Shown piece after piece: positions 1 through 8,570 of a stretch of DNA of 64,000 nt. The DNA is taken from positions 1 to 64,000 of the forward strand of contig JADZEM010000143.1 in assembly GCA_020850535.1 (NCBI GenBank). The letters are read 5' to 3'. The notes under the pieces were generated by a model. The model was given only the letters and a program-made list of their open reading frames with translations. It did not search any database and was not told where the DNA came from. Each line of letters begins with the position of its first letter. The first letter of the stretch is position 1. Origin of the DNA: Chloroflexota bacterium. Its GTDB lineage: Bacteria > Chloroflexota > UBA6077 > JACCZL01. A program made the position numbers and the translations under genes.

Positions 1-209
1 CGATCAGCCCCTGTTTACGACCGCGTCTGGATCGTGGACCTCGACCTCGCCATGCTTGCGCCGCCGCTTGGCCAGCCCGGTGTGGCACCACGACCGGTCG
101 CGCTGCCAGCTCAAGTCGGCCTCGTGCTCGTCGATCGGCCCAACTGCTTCAGACTCTCCCGCTCGCCGGCCGTCAGGGCGCGCAGCGGATCCTTCCGTCG
201 TCGGCTCAT
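1..209 (-). pseudogene. IS630-like transposase remnant, internally deleted
   Basis: Read on the minus strand from an ATG at 209, the first 32 codons begin MSRRRKDPLRALTAGERESL, resembling the N-terminus of IS630-like helix-turn-helix transposases, and stop at 111-113. In another frame, the sequence running to the window edge encodes SWQRDRSWCHTGLAKRRR followed by HDPDAVV, which resembles the WC-TG-KRK-DPD region further along the same proteins. The helix-turn-helix part between the two is missing, so this is a deleted and frameshifted remnant. It may continue beyond the window. Family assignment is from remembered motif patterns. Confidence 0.55.
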
Positions 210-298
210 CTCATGCCTCCCAGACCACGGTCTACTCCAACTTGACCGGAATGGCCACTACCACGTCAAGTGACCCACTAGTTCCCGGTGGTCACGCG

Positions 299-515
299 CA
301 GGGCGATTGCATGTTGATGTCGTCGTGCCGCCGCGTCGGGGCTTGAAAGCCCCGCCTACCATCCTGCAGTCGCTGCGCGACGCTCCAGTCGCACCAGTGC
401 CTGCCGTTCCCGGTGTCCGTCGCGCAGCGACGGCGTGACGGTAGGCGGGGACTTCAGTCCCCGACCGCCCGTTCCATGATGCTTCGGGTACACCAACGAA
501 CAGGCAATCGCCCTG
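299..515. mobile_element. MITE-like palindromic element, copy 1 (217 bp)
   Basis: The element starts CAGGGCGATTGC and ends with the inverse (GCAATCGCCCTG). Inside lie the hairpins GGGGCTTGAAAGCCCC, GTCGC-TGC-GCGAC, CGTCGC-GCA-GCGACG and GGGGACTTCAGTCCCC, and CCCCGCCTAC pairs with GTAGGCGGGG. It has no coding capacity. The 10 bp on either side (tggtcacgcg and cggtcacctg) agree at 7 of 10 positions, suggesting a decayed target duplication. The same element recurs at 21893, 31102, 31297, 57178 and 57392. Confidence 0.85.
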
Positions 516-540
516 CGGTCACCTGCCGGGCGGCGCGAGA

Positions 541-1344
541 TCAGAGCGTCTGGTTGGCGATGCTCAGGTGGTAGCGGCTGTACGATTCCAGCCGATGGAG
601 CTGGTCTGCCGAGAGCACCTCGCAAGCCCAGCCCCAGTGGATCGAGACCGTGTCGCCCACGGCCGCCTGCTCCACGAAGCCCCGCCCCTCGATCTGGCGC
701 GTCACGCGCTCCCGGACAGGCGCGCCGAGGGCCAGCTTGCCGGCTTCGAGCAGCAGCGGGACTCGGTCCACCACCAGCTCGCCGCCGTCTACCTCAGCCA
801 CCCGGCCCCAGCTCACCCGGCAGTGATCCATCGCGTGCATCGTCTGGCCGAAGTCGCCGACGCGGCTGTGGACGTCCAGCACGTGGAAGCTGTGATGCGG
901 CCGGGCCCCGGCCGGCGCCTTTCCCAGGACGTAGTCACGCATGCGCCCCTGGAGCTGCTTGCCGAAGCGCGCCGCCAGCGAGTCGTACAACTGGCGCACC
1001 TCGACGCGATCCAGCAGGCTGTTCCCGATCCAGTACGCGTCCACCACGCGCCCGTCGAACGGGTCCGCGATGCCGTTCGCCCGCGCGATGAGCTGGAGAT
1101 ACGGCAACGCGCCGGTGAACTTTTGAAGGTGCTCCTTCAAGCCGCCGTCCACCACCTGCTCGACGGCGTGATCGAACAGCAGCCGGTTTTCGTCGCCGCC
1201 GCAGTAGCGGAGCCGGTTCGGCATGAAACCGTAGCGGATGAAGCGGATCATGCCGGCGAGCGGCGGCTCCGGGACGATCAGCGCGGCCGGGGTCAGCTCG
1301 GTGTCCGCGGGTGGCGGGGCGATCAGGCTGTCCGAGGGCGTCAT
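541..1344 (-). CDS. conserved hypothetical protein, possibly DUF6390 family
   Basis: The product has 267 residues. The start is well supported by AGGAGG five bases upstream of the ATG. It has no signal peptide or obvious membrane segment. A conserved-looking N-terminal block reads FIRYGFMPNRLRYCGGDEN, and the C-terminal part has HSFHVLDVH and HAMDHCRVSWGRV, rich in His and Cys. The overall look matches what I remember of DUF6390 proteins, whose function is not known to me; this assignment is tentative. The gene lies 80 bp downstream of the kinase-less kdpD on the same strand and could be the last cistron of the kdp transcript. A MITE-like element sits just beyond its 3' end. Confidence 0.7.
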   Translation of the reverse strand: MTPSDSLIAPPPADTELTPAALIVPEPPLAGMIRFIRYGFMPNRLRYCGGDENRLLFDHAVEQVVDGGLKEHLQKFTGALPYLQLIARANGIADPFDGRVVDAYWIGNSLLDRVEVRQLYDSLAARFGKQLQGRMRDYVLGKAPAGARPHHSFHVLDVHSRVGDFGQTMHAMDHCRVSWGRVAEVDGGELVVDRVPLLLEAGKLALGAPVRERVTRQIEGRGFVEQAAVGDTVSIHWGWACEVLSADQLHRLESYSRYHLSIANQTL

Positions 1345-1426
1345 GCGCGCCTCCTGGGAAGCGAATAGCTGCTCTCTACAGTATGCGCGTGCTGCGCCGC
1401 TGCTGTCGGGGTCATCCGCCCCGCGT

Positions 1427-2638
1427 TTACGGTGTCGCCACGCCCTTCGCCGGGGTGCGGTCCGCCACGATGTGCAGATCGACGTGCTGCGCGTGCCTGA
1501 GCACGTGGTTGATCACCGAGCCTTTCAGGAGAATCTGAAACCGATTGCGCGCTGACTGCCCAAGGACGAGGTGGTTGACGTTGTGCTCGCGCGCGAACTG
1601 TACGAGCGCGTCCCCGATGGCCAGCCGGCTGCCCGCGCCCGACAGCTCGTGAACCTCGATGCCCAGGTCATCTGCGAGCTGCAGGTTGTCCCTGAGCTGC
1701 TTCTGCTGGGTCAGGTTGAGCGATGCACGGTCCACGACTGTCACGGCCATGATGCCGCTTGCGCGGAGGCCATGCCCGAGCCGCCAGGCCGTGCGGAGCA
1801 GGTCTCGCGCGATGGGACGGTGGTCGATGGCGACCATCACCCGGTCGGACGTCGGCCAGCCGCCGGCGATGCCGTGCGCGCCCATGTACTGCTCGATCTG
1901 ATCCTGCACCTCCTTGGCGGTGCGGCGCAGCGCCAGCTCACGGAGCGCGCTCAGGTTTCCCACGCGGAAGAAGTTGGTCATGGCGGCGCGGGCGCGTTCT
2001 GGCGGGTAGATCCGGCCCTGTTCGAGCCGTTTGCGAAGCGCCTCGGTCGAGATGTCGATCAGCTCGACCTGATCGGCCTCGTCGACGATCCGGTCAGGGA
2101 TCGTCTCGCGGACCGCGACGCCGGTGATGCTCTCCACCGCCATGTGGAGGCTCTCCAGGTGCTGGATGTTCAGCGTGGCGATGACGTCGATGCCGGCGTC
2201 GCGGATCACCTCCACGTCGTGCCAGCGCTTCTCGTGGGGGGAGCCTGGCGCGTTGGTGTGGGCCAGCTCGTCTACGAGGCAGACGGCCGGCTTGCGGGCC
2301 AGAATGGCGTCCACGTCCATCTCTTCGACGGCGATCCCACGGTAGGCGACCGTCTTGCGTGGGATCACTTCGAGATCACCTTCACCCACGGCGGCGATGG
2401 TCTCGGCCCGCTGATGCGTCTCGACGAAGCCGGCCACCACGTCGATGCCCTCGGCCTTGAGGCGATGGGCGGCCTGGAGCATCGCGTAGGTCTTGCCGAC
2501 CCCGGGGGCCGCCCCAAGATAGACCGTCAACCGGCCGCGCCGTGGGCGCTCGTCGGCCTTGCACCGTTCGAGGAAGCGCGCGGCGGCCGGGCGCAGCGGT
2601 TCGGGCTCGTCCTGGCGCGGCGGCGTGTGAACATCCAT
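1427..2638 (-). CDS. kdpD: KdpD-like sensor protein without histidine kinase domain
   Basis: This 403-residue protein comprises the KdpD N-terminal cytoplasmic domain plus a universal-stress-type domain. Visible KdpD signatures are GAAPGVGKTYAML (Walker-A-like loop, around residue 44), DELAHTN and NIQHLESL. The USP-like region from about residue 265 begins VMVAIDH and ends in HNVNHLVLGQSARNR. It stops there: the four transmembrane helices, GAF, H-box and ATPase domains of full KdpD (about 890 residues in E. coli) are absent, and no KdpE is adjacent. The start ATG at 2638 follows AGGAGG with six bases of spacing. Such short KdpD proteins are known from cyanobacteria and other phyla; they may sense K+ or nucleotides, but their output here cannot be read. 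It is last in the kdp operon, 54 bp after kdpC. Confidence 0.88.
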   Translation of the reverse strand: MDVHTPPRQDEPEPLRPAAARFLERCKADERPRRGRLTVYLGAAPGVGKTYAMLQAAHRLKAEGIDVVAGFVETHQRAETIAAVGEGDLEVIPRKTVAYRGIAVEEMDVDAILARKPAVCLVDELAHTNAPGSPHEKRWHDVEVIRDAGIDVIATLNIQHLESLHMAVESITGVAVRETIPDRIVDEADQVELIDISTEALRKRLEQGRIYPPERARAAMTNFFRVGNLSALRELALRRTAKEVQDQIEQYMGAHGIAGGWPTSDRVMVAIDHRPIARDLLRTAWRLGHGLRASGIMAVTVVDRASLNLTQQKQLRDNLQLADDLGIEVHELSGAGSRLAIGDALVQFAREHNVNHLVLGQSARNRFQILLKGSVINHVLRHAQHVDLHIVADRTPAKGVATP

Positions 2639-2692
2639 CACCGGCCTCCTGCTGCACCCACGATGCCGCCCGCGACCACCTGAGATCGTTTC

Positions 2693-3307
2693 CTACGGCT
2701 TGCCGTACTGTGCGTCCAGTGCCAGGTTCAGCTTGAGGACGTTGATGCGCGGCTCGCCGAGGAACCCGAAGGTGCGGCCCTCGGTGTTCTGCTGAACCAG
2801 CGCCGCAACCTCAGCCGGCGCGGCTCCGCGCGCGGCGGCCACCCGGTCGATCTGCAACTGGGCGTTGGCCGGGGTGATGTGCGGGTCCAGCCCGCTGCCG
2901 CTCGCCGTGACCGCGTCGACCGGCACGATGGCGTCGTCCGGCAGGCCGTTGGTCTGGCGGTACGCCTTCGCGCGCTCCTCCACAGCGTCGATGAGCTTCT
3001 GGTTCGTCGGCCCGAGGTTGGATGCCGTCGTGTTGGCCGCATTGTACGGCCGGTCGTCGCCCGAGTCCGCGTCGACCGTGACCGAGGGGCGGCCGTGGAA
3101 GTAGCCGGGCGCGGTGAACTCCTGGCCGATCAGCTCTGACCCGATGATGGCGCCGGAGGCGTCGTAGAGCAGGCTGCCATTCGCCTGATGCGGAAAGATG
3201 ACCTGGGCGACGCCGGTGATGGCGAGGGGGTAGGCCAGCCCGAGGACGGCGGTCAGGATGACCGTCATCATCAGGGCGGGCCGGATCTGGTGCAGGATCA
3301 GCGTCAT
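2693..3307 (-). CDS. kdpC: potassium-transporting ATPase subunit C
   Basis: At 204 residues this is normal KdpC length. One N-terminal transmembrane helix (about residues 10-32) includes VILTAVLGLAYPLAITGVAQ. It is followed by the typical GSLLYDASGAIIGSELIGQEF and GYFHGRPS stretches, a DAVTASGSGLDPHITPANA block and the C-terminal GEPRINVLKLN. KdpC stabilises the KdpFABC complex and supports ATP binding by KdpB. GGAGAG precedes the ATG. The gene follows kdpB after 205 bp that carry a palindromic repeat, which may modulate readthrough in the operon. Confidence 0.97.
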   Translation of the reverse strand: MTLILHQIRPALMMTVILTAVLGLAYPLAITGVAQVIFPHQANGSLLYDASGAIIGSELIGQEFTAPGYFHGRPSVTVDADSGDDRPYNAANTTASNLGPTNQKLIDAVEERAKAYRQTNGLPDDAIVPVDAVTASGSGLDPHITPANAQLQIDRVAAARGAAPAEVAALVQQNTEGRTFGFLGEPRINVLKLNLALDAQYGKP

Positions 3308-3372
3308 GATGCTCTCCGGTTCTGGGTTGCAGGTGCCTGGCGTTTTCCCGGGCGCAGGGAACCAGCACCACT

Positions 3373-3484
3373 CCCGTCATCCCGAGTGGAGTGAGCTTGC
3401 GAACGAAGTCGAGGGATCGTCCTCTCTGCCTCAGAGGGGGCAGATCCCTCCACTTCGCTCGTTCCTCGCCGCGGTCGGGATGAC
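3373..3484. repeat. palindromic dispersed repeat (GTCATCCCGA ends), copy 1
   Basis: The element starts CCGTCATCCCGAGTGGAGTG and ends GTCGGGATGAC, so the ends are inverted copies. Internally GGGATC...GATCCC arms pair around a CCTCTCTGCCTCAGAGGGGG loop region. It sits between kdpB and kdpC. Related sequences occur at 19243, 23528 and 42659. Repeats of this GTCATCCTGAGC-type are seen in many bacterial genomes; no coding function is visible. Confidence 0.75.
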
Positions 3485-3512
3485 ACCCCTTCACGTCCAG
3501 GGTGGCATTGAG

Positions 3513-5753
3513 CTACGCGAGGCGCAGCACGGCCAGGAGCACGTCGATGATCTTGATGCCGATGAACGGCACGACGATCCCGCCGACGCCGTAGATCAGC
3601 AGGTTGCGCTGCAACAACTGGGCGGCGGGGACGGCCCGGTAGCCGACGCCCCGCAGGGCGAGCGGCACCAGCCCGATGATGATCACGGCGTTGAAGATGA
3701 CCGCCGAGAGGATCGCGCTCTCGGGCGTGGCGAGGTTCATGACGTTGAGCGCGCCCAGCTCCGGATAGGTCGCCATGAACATGGCCGGGATGATCGCGAA
3801 GTACTTGGCGACGTCGTTGGCGACCGAGAACGTAGTGATCGCGCCACGCGTGATCAGCAGCTGCTTGCCGATCATGACGACCTCGATCAGCTTGGTCGGA
3901 TCGCTGTCGAGATCGACCATGTTGGCGGCCTCTTTGGCGGCCTGGGTGCCGGTGTTCATCGCCAGCCCGACGTCGGCCTGGGCCAGGGCCGGCGCATCGT
4001 TGGTGCCGTCGCCGGTCATCGCCACCAGCTTGCCAAGGGCCTGCTCGCCGCGGATGATGTCGATCTTGTTCTCGGGCTTCGCCTCCGCGACGAAGTCGTC
4101 GACGCCGGCCTCGCGGGCGATGGTGGCGGCGGTCAGGCGGTTGTCGCCGGTGACCATGACCGTGCGGATGCCCATCCGTCGCAGCTCGTCGAACCGCTCC
4201 CGCATGCCCGGCTTGACGGTGTCTTTCAGGTAGACCAGCCCGAGGATGCGCCCGTTCTCGGAGACGGCCAGCGGCGTGCCGCCCTCGCGGGCGATCTGTT
4301 CGGCCCTGGTCTGGAGGTCCGCCGGGGCGACGCTCTGGGTGGCGGCCACAATCGAATCGACCGCCCCCTTCATCAAGGCTGTGCCGTTCATCCGCAGGCC
4401 GCTCATCCGCGTCTCGGCCGTGAACGGCACCACCTCCGCGCCGGTCGGGACCGCAACAGCCACGCCGCCATCGTTCTGGGAAGCGATGAGTCCCTCACCG
4501 CCCGATCTCCCCTCCCGCGTCAGGGCGAGAGGGTGTTCAGCAGCCCTGTCTCCCCCCTCGCCCGTGCACAGGGCCGTGGGGATCGAGGGGGCCCCTGGCA
4601 GGGTGGGGCGGGTGGCCGGAGGGGTGAGGGTGGCCGGAGGGGTGAGGGCGTCCCCGGCCACGCCGATTCGGCGCGCCAGCGTGACGATGCTGCGGCCTTC
4701 GGGGGTCTCATCGCCCAGGCTGGCGAGATACGCCGCGCGGACCAGCCGCTCGTGCGCCACGCCGCCGACTGGCACGAACTCGTAGGCCATCCGGTTGCCG
4801 AAGGTGATGGTGCCGGTCTTGTCCAGCAGCAGCGTATCGACGTCGCCGGCCGCCTCGACCGCACGACCGCTCATCGCCAGCACGTTGAAGCGGGTGACGC
4901 GGTCCATCCCGGCGATGCCGATGGCCGAGAGCAGGCCGCCGATGGTCGTCGGGATCAGGCAGACCAGCAGCGCCACCAGGATGACGACGGAGATCGCGCC
5001 GCCGGCGTAGATGGCGAACGGCTGCAAGGTCACCACGGCCAGCAGGAAGATGATGGTGAGGCCGGCCAGCAGGATCGACAGCGCGATCTCGTTGGGGGTG
5101 CGCTGGCGCTTCGCACCCTCGACCAGCGCGATCATGCGGTCGAGGAACGTCTCACCGGGGTTGCTGGTGATCTGGACCTTGATCCAGTCCGAGATGACCT
5201 GGGTGCCGCCCGTCACGGAGGAGGCCACATCTGAGCCCGGCTCCTTGAGGACCGGCGCTGACTCGCCGGTGATCGCCGCCTCGTTCACGTACGCGACGCC
5301 TTCGATGACCGTGCCATCTGAGGGGACGAGATCCTCGGCCTCGACGATGACGATGTCGCCCTTCTTCAGGTCCGTGGAGCTGACCGTCTTGAACGAGCCG
5401 TCACGCTGGAGCAGCTTCGCCGGCGTGTCGCGGCGGGTGCGGCGGAGGGTATCGGCCTGGGCCTTGCCCCGGGCCTCGGCCATCGCCTCGGCAAAGTTGG
5501 CGAAGAGGACGGTGAACCAGAGCCAGGCCGTGATCTGGCCCACGAACAGCAGGTTGATGTCGGAGCGGCCCAGGAGGCCCTGGACAAAGACCAGGGTTGT
5601 GAGCACGCTGCCGATCTCGACCACGAACATGACCGGGTTCTTGACCATCTGGCGTGGGTCGAGCTTCGGGAACGACTGGAGCGCCGCCTGCTTGATGAGC
5701 TGGCCGTTCCAGGCGCTGACCCCCCGCCGCCGGGTCTGCGCGATCTCTTTCAT
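3513..5753 (-). CDS. kdpB: potassium-transporting P-type ATPase subunit B, with in-frame insertion
   Basis: KdpB is the ATP-hydrolysing subunit of the high-affinity K+ pump. The product is 746 residues from the ATG at 5753 ([11 protein letters not shown]); an upstream in-frame extension is rejected because it reads through intergenic sequence. Hallmarks are [10 protein letters not shown], the phosphorylated Asp in [10 protein letters not shown] (D311), [28 protein letters not shown] and the [10 protein letters not shown] segment before the last membrane helices. The protein is about 60 residues longer than the usual ~680. The excess lies in the nucleotide-binding domain between [11 protein letters not shown] and [12 protein letters not shown], where E. 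coli KdpB has only a short loop. It is rich in TPPAT and Gly/Pro and matches no KdpB that I know. Key catalytic motifs flanking it are intact. Confidence 0.95.
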   Translation of the reverse strand: MKEIAQTRRRGVSAWNGQLIKQAALQSFPKLDPRQMVKNPVMFVVEIGSVLTTLVFVQGLLGRSDINLLFVGQITAWLWFTVLFANFAEAMAEARGKAQADTLRRTRRDTPAKLLQRDGSFKTVSSTDLKKGDIVIVEAEDLVPSDGTVIEGVAYVNEAAITGESAPVLKEPGSDVASSVTGGTQVISDWIKVQITSNPGETFLDRMIALVEGAKRQRTPNEIALSILLAGLTIIFLLAVVTLQPFAIYAGGAISVVILVALLVCLIPTTIGGLLSAIGIAGMDRVTRFNVLAMSGRAVEAAGDVDTLLLDKTGTITFGNRMAYEFVPVGGVAHERLVRAAYLASLGDETPEGRSIVTLARRIGVAGDALTPPATLTPPATRPTLPGAPSIPTALCTGEGGDRAAEHPLALTREGRSGGEGLIASQNDGGVAVAVPTGAEVVPFTAETRMSGLRMNGTALMKGAVDSIVAATQSVAPADLQTRAEQIAREGGTPLAVSENGRILGLVYLKDTVKPGMRERFDELRRMGIRTVMVTGDNRLTAATIAREAGVDDFVAEAKPENKIDIIRGEQALGKLVAMTGDGTNDAPALAQADVGLAMNTGTQAAKEAANMVDLDSDPTKLIEVVMIGKQLLITRGAITTFSVANDVAKYFAIIPAMFMATYPELGALNVMNLATPESAILSAVIFNAVIIIGLVPLALRGVGYRAVPAAQLLQRNLLIYGVGGIVVPFIGIKIIDVLLAVLRLA
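4445..4660. repeat. GC-rich intergenic-type sequence inserted in frame in kdpB
   Basis: This part of kdpB reads as ccctcaccgcccgatctccc...gaggggtgaggg, with two adjacent copies of a tggccggaggggtgaggg-type unit (about 4611-4648). Similar CCCTCACC/GGGTGAGGG-rich stretches lie between genes at 5785-5840, 13610-13690 and 37467-37515. The segment accounts for the unusual extra residues in KdpB. The boundaries are estimates. Confidence 0.6.
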
Positions 5754-5862
5754 CGGTGTCTCCAAGGCGCCCGGACCGGGGCGCTCCTCCCCTCTCCTGC
5801 GTACAGGCCCCGCGCTGGGACTGGCTGGGGGTGAGGGCCGTTGATGTGCTTGCCGCGGCGGG

Positions 5863-7596
5863 CTACGACGAGAACGTCTGGCCGGCCAGGAGCTGGAAGT
5901 GCTCGACAATCGGGCCGAGCGACAGGGCCGGGAAGAAGGTCAAGGCTCTCATGATCAGGATCACGCCGACCAGCAGCCCGACCCAGACGCCGCCCGTTGT
6001 CGGAAATGTCCCGAGGCTCGGCGGCGTCCTGCGCTTGGCGGCGAGCGACCCGGCGATGGCGAGCATCGGCACGATCATCAGGAAGCGCCCGAACAGCATC
6101 GCGAGGCCGCCCGTCGTGTTGTAGAAGACGTTGTTCGCGCCGATGCCGGCGAAGGCCGAGCCGTTGTTCGCCGTGGACGAGGTATACAGGTAGAGGATCT
6201 CGGAGAAGCCGTGCGCGCCGGGGTTGTTGAGCGTCGCGGTGCCCCACTCCCCAACGGACGCCAGCCCCGTGAAGATGAGGATGCTGGCGGCGAGGATCAG
6301 CGAGGCGAGCATCGCCATTTTGACCTCGTAGCTCTCGATCTTCTTGCCGATGTACTCTGGCGTCCGGCCAACCATCAGCCCGGCGATGAAGACGGCCAGA
6401 ATCGCGAACATCAACATCCCGTACAGACCTGCGCCGACGCCGCCGAAGACGGCCTCGCCAAGCTTCATGTTGACCATCGGGACCAGCCCGGCCAGCGGCA
6501 TCAGGCTGTCGTGGAAGGCGTTGACAGCCCCGCACGAGGTGGCCGTGGTGATGACGATCCAGAGCGCCGAGAGGGCGACCCCGAAGCGGACTTCCTTGCC
6601 CTCCATGTTGCCGCCGGCCTGGAGCGCCGATGCCGTCTGGTCAACGCCCAGTGCGCCGATCAGGGGGTTGCCGCGCTGCTCGATCGTGACGGTCACGGCG
6701 AGGCCGACGACCACGATCAGAAAGGACGCGGCCCAGAGCGCCCAGCCCTGGCGGGTGTCCCCGACCATCCGCCCGAACGTGAAGAAGATGGCGGCCGGGA
6801 TGACGATGATCGCGAAGTTGGTGAGGAGATCCGTCAGCGGGCTGGGGTTCTCGTAAGGGTGGCCCGAGTTGACGTTGAAGAAGCCGCCGCCGTTGGTGCC
6901 CAGCTCCTTGATGATCTCCTGGCTGGCGACTGGCCCCCGCGCAATCGTCTGGGTCGCGCCTTCGAGCGTGGTAGCGTCCACGTAGCCGCCGAGCGTCTGG
7001 GGCGTCCCCAGCGCGACGAGAACGATGGCGAACACCACGCTGATCGGCAGCAGGATCCAGAGCACCGAGCGCACGAGGTCGACCCAGAAGTTGCCGATGG
7101 TGCTCGCGCCGCGGCGGGCGATCCCGCGTACCAGCGCGATGGCGACCGCCATGCCGATGGCGGCCGAGGTGAAGTTGTGGACCGCCAGTCCGACCATCTG
7201 GCTGAAGTAGCTCATCGTCGTTTCGCCGACGTAGGACTGCCAGTTGGTGTTGGTCGCGAAGGAGACGGCGGTGTTGAACGCCAGATCGGGCGTGGCGCCG
7301 GACAGTTCTTGCGGGTTGTAGGGCAGCAGTCCCTGCGTCCGCAGGATGGCGTAGGTCAGCACGAGGCCGAACAGGTTGAACAGGAGCATGGCGGCGGTGT
7401 AGCCGCGCCAGCTCTGCTCCTGCTGCCAATCGACGCCGCTCAGGCGGTAGATGGCCCGCTCGATGGGCGTCAGGATCGGGTCGAGCCAGGTCTGCTCGCC
7501 CTGGTACACCCGCGCCATGTAGCCGCCGAGCGGCTTTGTCAGTAGGAGCAGGAGCAGAAAGAAGACGGCAATCTGCACGATTCCGGGGAGTGTCAT
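5863..7596 (-). CDS. kdpA: potassium-transporting ATPase subunit A
   Basis: KdpA is the K+-binding, channel-like subunit of KdpFABC. The product is 577 residues and highly hydrophobic. The selectivity-filter segments of the four repeats are visible: [39 protein letters not shown] and [14 protein letters not shown] conserved [13 protein letters not shown] follows the first helix. I chose the ATG at 7596 (MTLPGIVQ) over the GTG codon immediately before it. The gene follows kdpF after 84 bp and is separated from kdpB by 109 bp of G/C-rich repeat-like sequence. Confidence 0.97.
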   Translation of the reverse strand: MTLPGIVQIAVFFLLLLLLTKPLGGYMARVYQGEQTWLDPILTPIERAIYRLSGVDWQQEQSWRGYTAAMLLFNLFGLVLTYAILRTQGLLPYNPQELSGATPDLAFNTAVSFATNTNWQSYVGETTMSYFSQMVGLAVHNFTSAAIGMAVAIALVRGIARRGASTIGNFWVDLVRSVLWILLPISVVFAIVLVALGTPQTLGGYVDATTLEGATQTIARGPVASQEIIKELGTNGGGFFNVNSGHPYENPSPLTDLLTNFAIIVIPAAIFFTFGRMVGDTRQGWALWAASFLIVVVGLAVTVTIEQRGNPLIGALGVDQTASALQAGGNMEGKEVRFGVALSALWIVITTATSCGAVNAFHDSLMPLAGLVPMVNMKLGEAVFGGVGAGLYGMLMFAILAVFIAGLMVGRTPEYIGKKIESYEVKMAMLASLILAASILIFTGLASVGEWGTATLNNPGAHGFSEILYLYTSSTANNGSAFAGIGANNVFYNTTGGLAMLFGRFLMIVPMLAIAGSLAAKRRTPPSLGTFPTTGGVWVGLLVGVILIMRALTFFPALSLGPIVEHFQLLAGQTFSS

Positions 7597-7680
7597 CACC
7601 GTTCATCCATCGCGGCGTCGGGCGGGCCAGGGCGGCCTGGCGCTTCGGACCAGCACCGCCATCGTGCCCCCCGGCAGCAG

Positions 7681-7767
7681 CTAGAAGCGCTCAGGCTCGA
7701 GCAGCGCCCACAACAGATAGACAAGCAGGCCGAGGCTCACCGCGCCGCCAACCATGTTCTCGAACAT
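7681..7767 (-). CDS. kdpF: potassium-transporting ATPase small subunit F
   Basis: A 28-residue single-helix peptide starts MFENMVGGAVSLG, continues LLVYLLWALLEPE and ends RF. The (L/Y)LLWALL-PERF pattern is the KdpF signature. KdpF stabilises the KdpFABC complex in the membrane. It sits directly upstream of kdpA, the standard operon position. An internal ATG at 7755 is an alternative start, but the 7767 start gives a more typical length. Confidence 0.9.
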   Translation of the reverse strand: MFENMVGGAVSLGLLVYLLWALLEPERF

Positions 7768-7864
7768 CGGTCAACCATCCTCCAGCGACCGGCCCAGGTG
7801 CAGATGTAGATACAGGTGCAGGTGCAGATACAGGTGTTGTCGAGTCATGCACGTTGCGCTGGCC

Positions 7865-7948
7865 CTACAGCCGGTCACAGCAGGCGGCGTAGCCGAACGA
7901 CACGCCGAAGAATCCCAGCACGATCCCGACGAACAGCAGATCCATCAT
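7865..7948 (-). CDS. tiny membrane peptide at the head of the kdp operon
   Basis: This 27-residue peptide starts MMDLLFVGIVLGFFGVS and ends GYAACCDRL. It is one hydrophobic helix followed by a short polar CDRL tail. Short peptides ending in a C-R/D-R-L tail, annotated only as hypothetical, often precede kdpF in other genomes, so I infer a role connected to the Kdp pump. It lies 97 bp upstream of kdpF on the same strand. Either of two adjacent ATG codons could start it. Confidence 0.7.
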   Translation of the reverse strand: MMDLLFVGIVLGFFGVSFGYAACCDRL

Positions 7949-8032
7949 GCGAACACTCCAGGTGCGCCATCGTGCTCGCGCGGCGCGATCCGCGTGGGCT
8001 GTGGCCCACCATCCAAGTGTCGGGCCGCTGCC

Positions 8033-8080
8033 CTAAGCGCTCGCCTAAGGGGCGGACGCGCGCGCTAAGCGTTCGCTAAG
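8033..8080 (-). promoter_or_regulatory. CTAAG-box cluster upstream of the kdp operon
   Basis: Four CTAAG pentamers (CTTAG on the kdp strand) begin at 8033, 8045, 8065 and 8076. The last two are 11 bp apart, one helical turn, within CTAAGCGTTCGCTAAG; the first two are 12 bp apart in CTAAGCGCTCGCCTAAG. Paired direct repeats with 11-bp phasing are typical of OmpR/PhoB-class response-regulator sites. The cluster lies 85-130 bp upstream of the first kdp open reading frame, so it is a candidate KdpE-type operator. This is inference. Confidence 0.45.
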
Positions 8081-8143
8081 CATTCGGCAGCGGCGGCCGG
8101 TGCTGGGTGGACGGAGCAGCCCGCTGTTGACGTCGGGCACGCG

Positions 8144-8174
8144 TTGCGGCGACCCCGGTTCCGTCCGGTATACT
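8144..8174 (+). promoter_or_regulatory. candidate promoter of tRNA-Pro
   Basis: A TATACT -10 box at 8169-8174 lies 20 bp before the tRNA. A weak TTGCGG -35 box at 8144-8149 gives a 19-bp spacer. Confidence 0.45.
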
Positions 8175-8193
8175 GCTGGAGCCGAACGGCAGA

Positions 8194-8267
8194 CGGGGTG
8201 TAGCGCAGCCTGGTAGCGCGCTTCGTTCGGGACGAAGAGGCCGGAGGTTCAAGTCCTCTCACCCCGA
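8194..8267 (+). tRNA. tRNA-Pro (anticodon CGG)
   Basis: The 74-nt cloverleaf has a CGGGGTG/CACCCCG acceptor stem, a GCGC/GCGC D-stem with the GCCTGGTA loop, an anticodon stem CTTCG/CGAAG around loop TTCGGGA (anticodon CGG, reading CCG codons), and T-stem GGAGG/CCTCT with loop TTCAAGT. The discriminator base is A. CCA is not encoded. A candidate promoter precedes it and an intrinsic terminator follows 7 nt downstream, so it appears to be transcribed alone. Confidence 0.96.
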
Positions 8268-8274
8268 CCTTCTT

Positions 8275-8302
8275 GGGTGCAACAGGATGTTGCACCCTTT
8301 TT
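8275..8302 (+). terminator. intrinsic terminator of tRNA-Pro
   Basis: Hairpin GGGTGCAAC-AGGAT-GTTGCACCC is followed immediately by TTTTT. Confidence 0.92.
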
Positions 8303-8397
8303 CTTCGCCCTGTGTCCATCCCCAACGGACTGCCTTCCCGACAGTGTTCCGAGGGGCGGGTCCACTGCCTACAGCGCCTTGAGGTTGCGAGGCCGAA

Positions 8398-8570
8398 ATG
8401 AGGCAGGCGCTGAACCCGTTGGAAGTCTGGCAAGGATGGAGCCAGGAGGAGGCGAGTCTGCCGCCGGAGCTGGGGGTGTGGCAGCAGTGTGCGCTGGCGC
8501 TGCTCAGCCTGGGGGTGGCGTCGGCGAAGCACTGCAGACTGGCCCGGCTGCACGGGGTGTTGCCTTCGCC
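8398..8570 (+). pseudogene. 5' fragment of a transposase gene
   Basis: An ATG at 8398 opens a reading frame whose first ~57 codons include LPPELGVWQQCALALLSLGV followed by ASAKHCRLARLHGVLP. This pattern (a W-Q-C-L-A-L-SLGV-A-HC-L-R block) resembles the N-terminus of a DDE transposase family that I recall from Chloroflexota insertion sequences. Beyond about 8570 the frame reads low-complexity Pro/Arg sequence antisense to the sulfatase gene, so only the 5' end remains. No inverted termini were located. Family assignment is uncertain. Confidence 0.45.

Noticed and set aside
5754-5909. N-terminal extension of kdpB to 5909
   Set aside because: The extra ~52 residues are low-complexity Ser/Pro/Arg sequence from the spacer and overlap kdpA; the ATG at 5753 gives the normal KdpB start.
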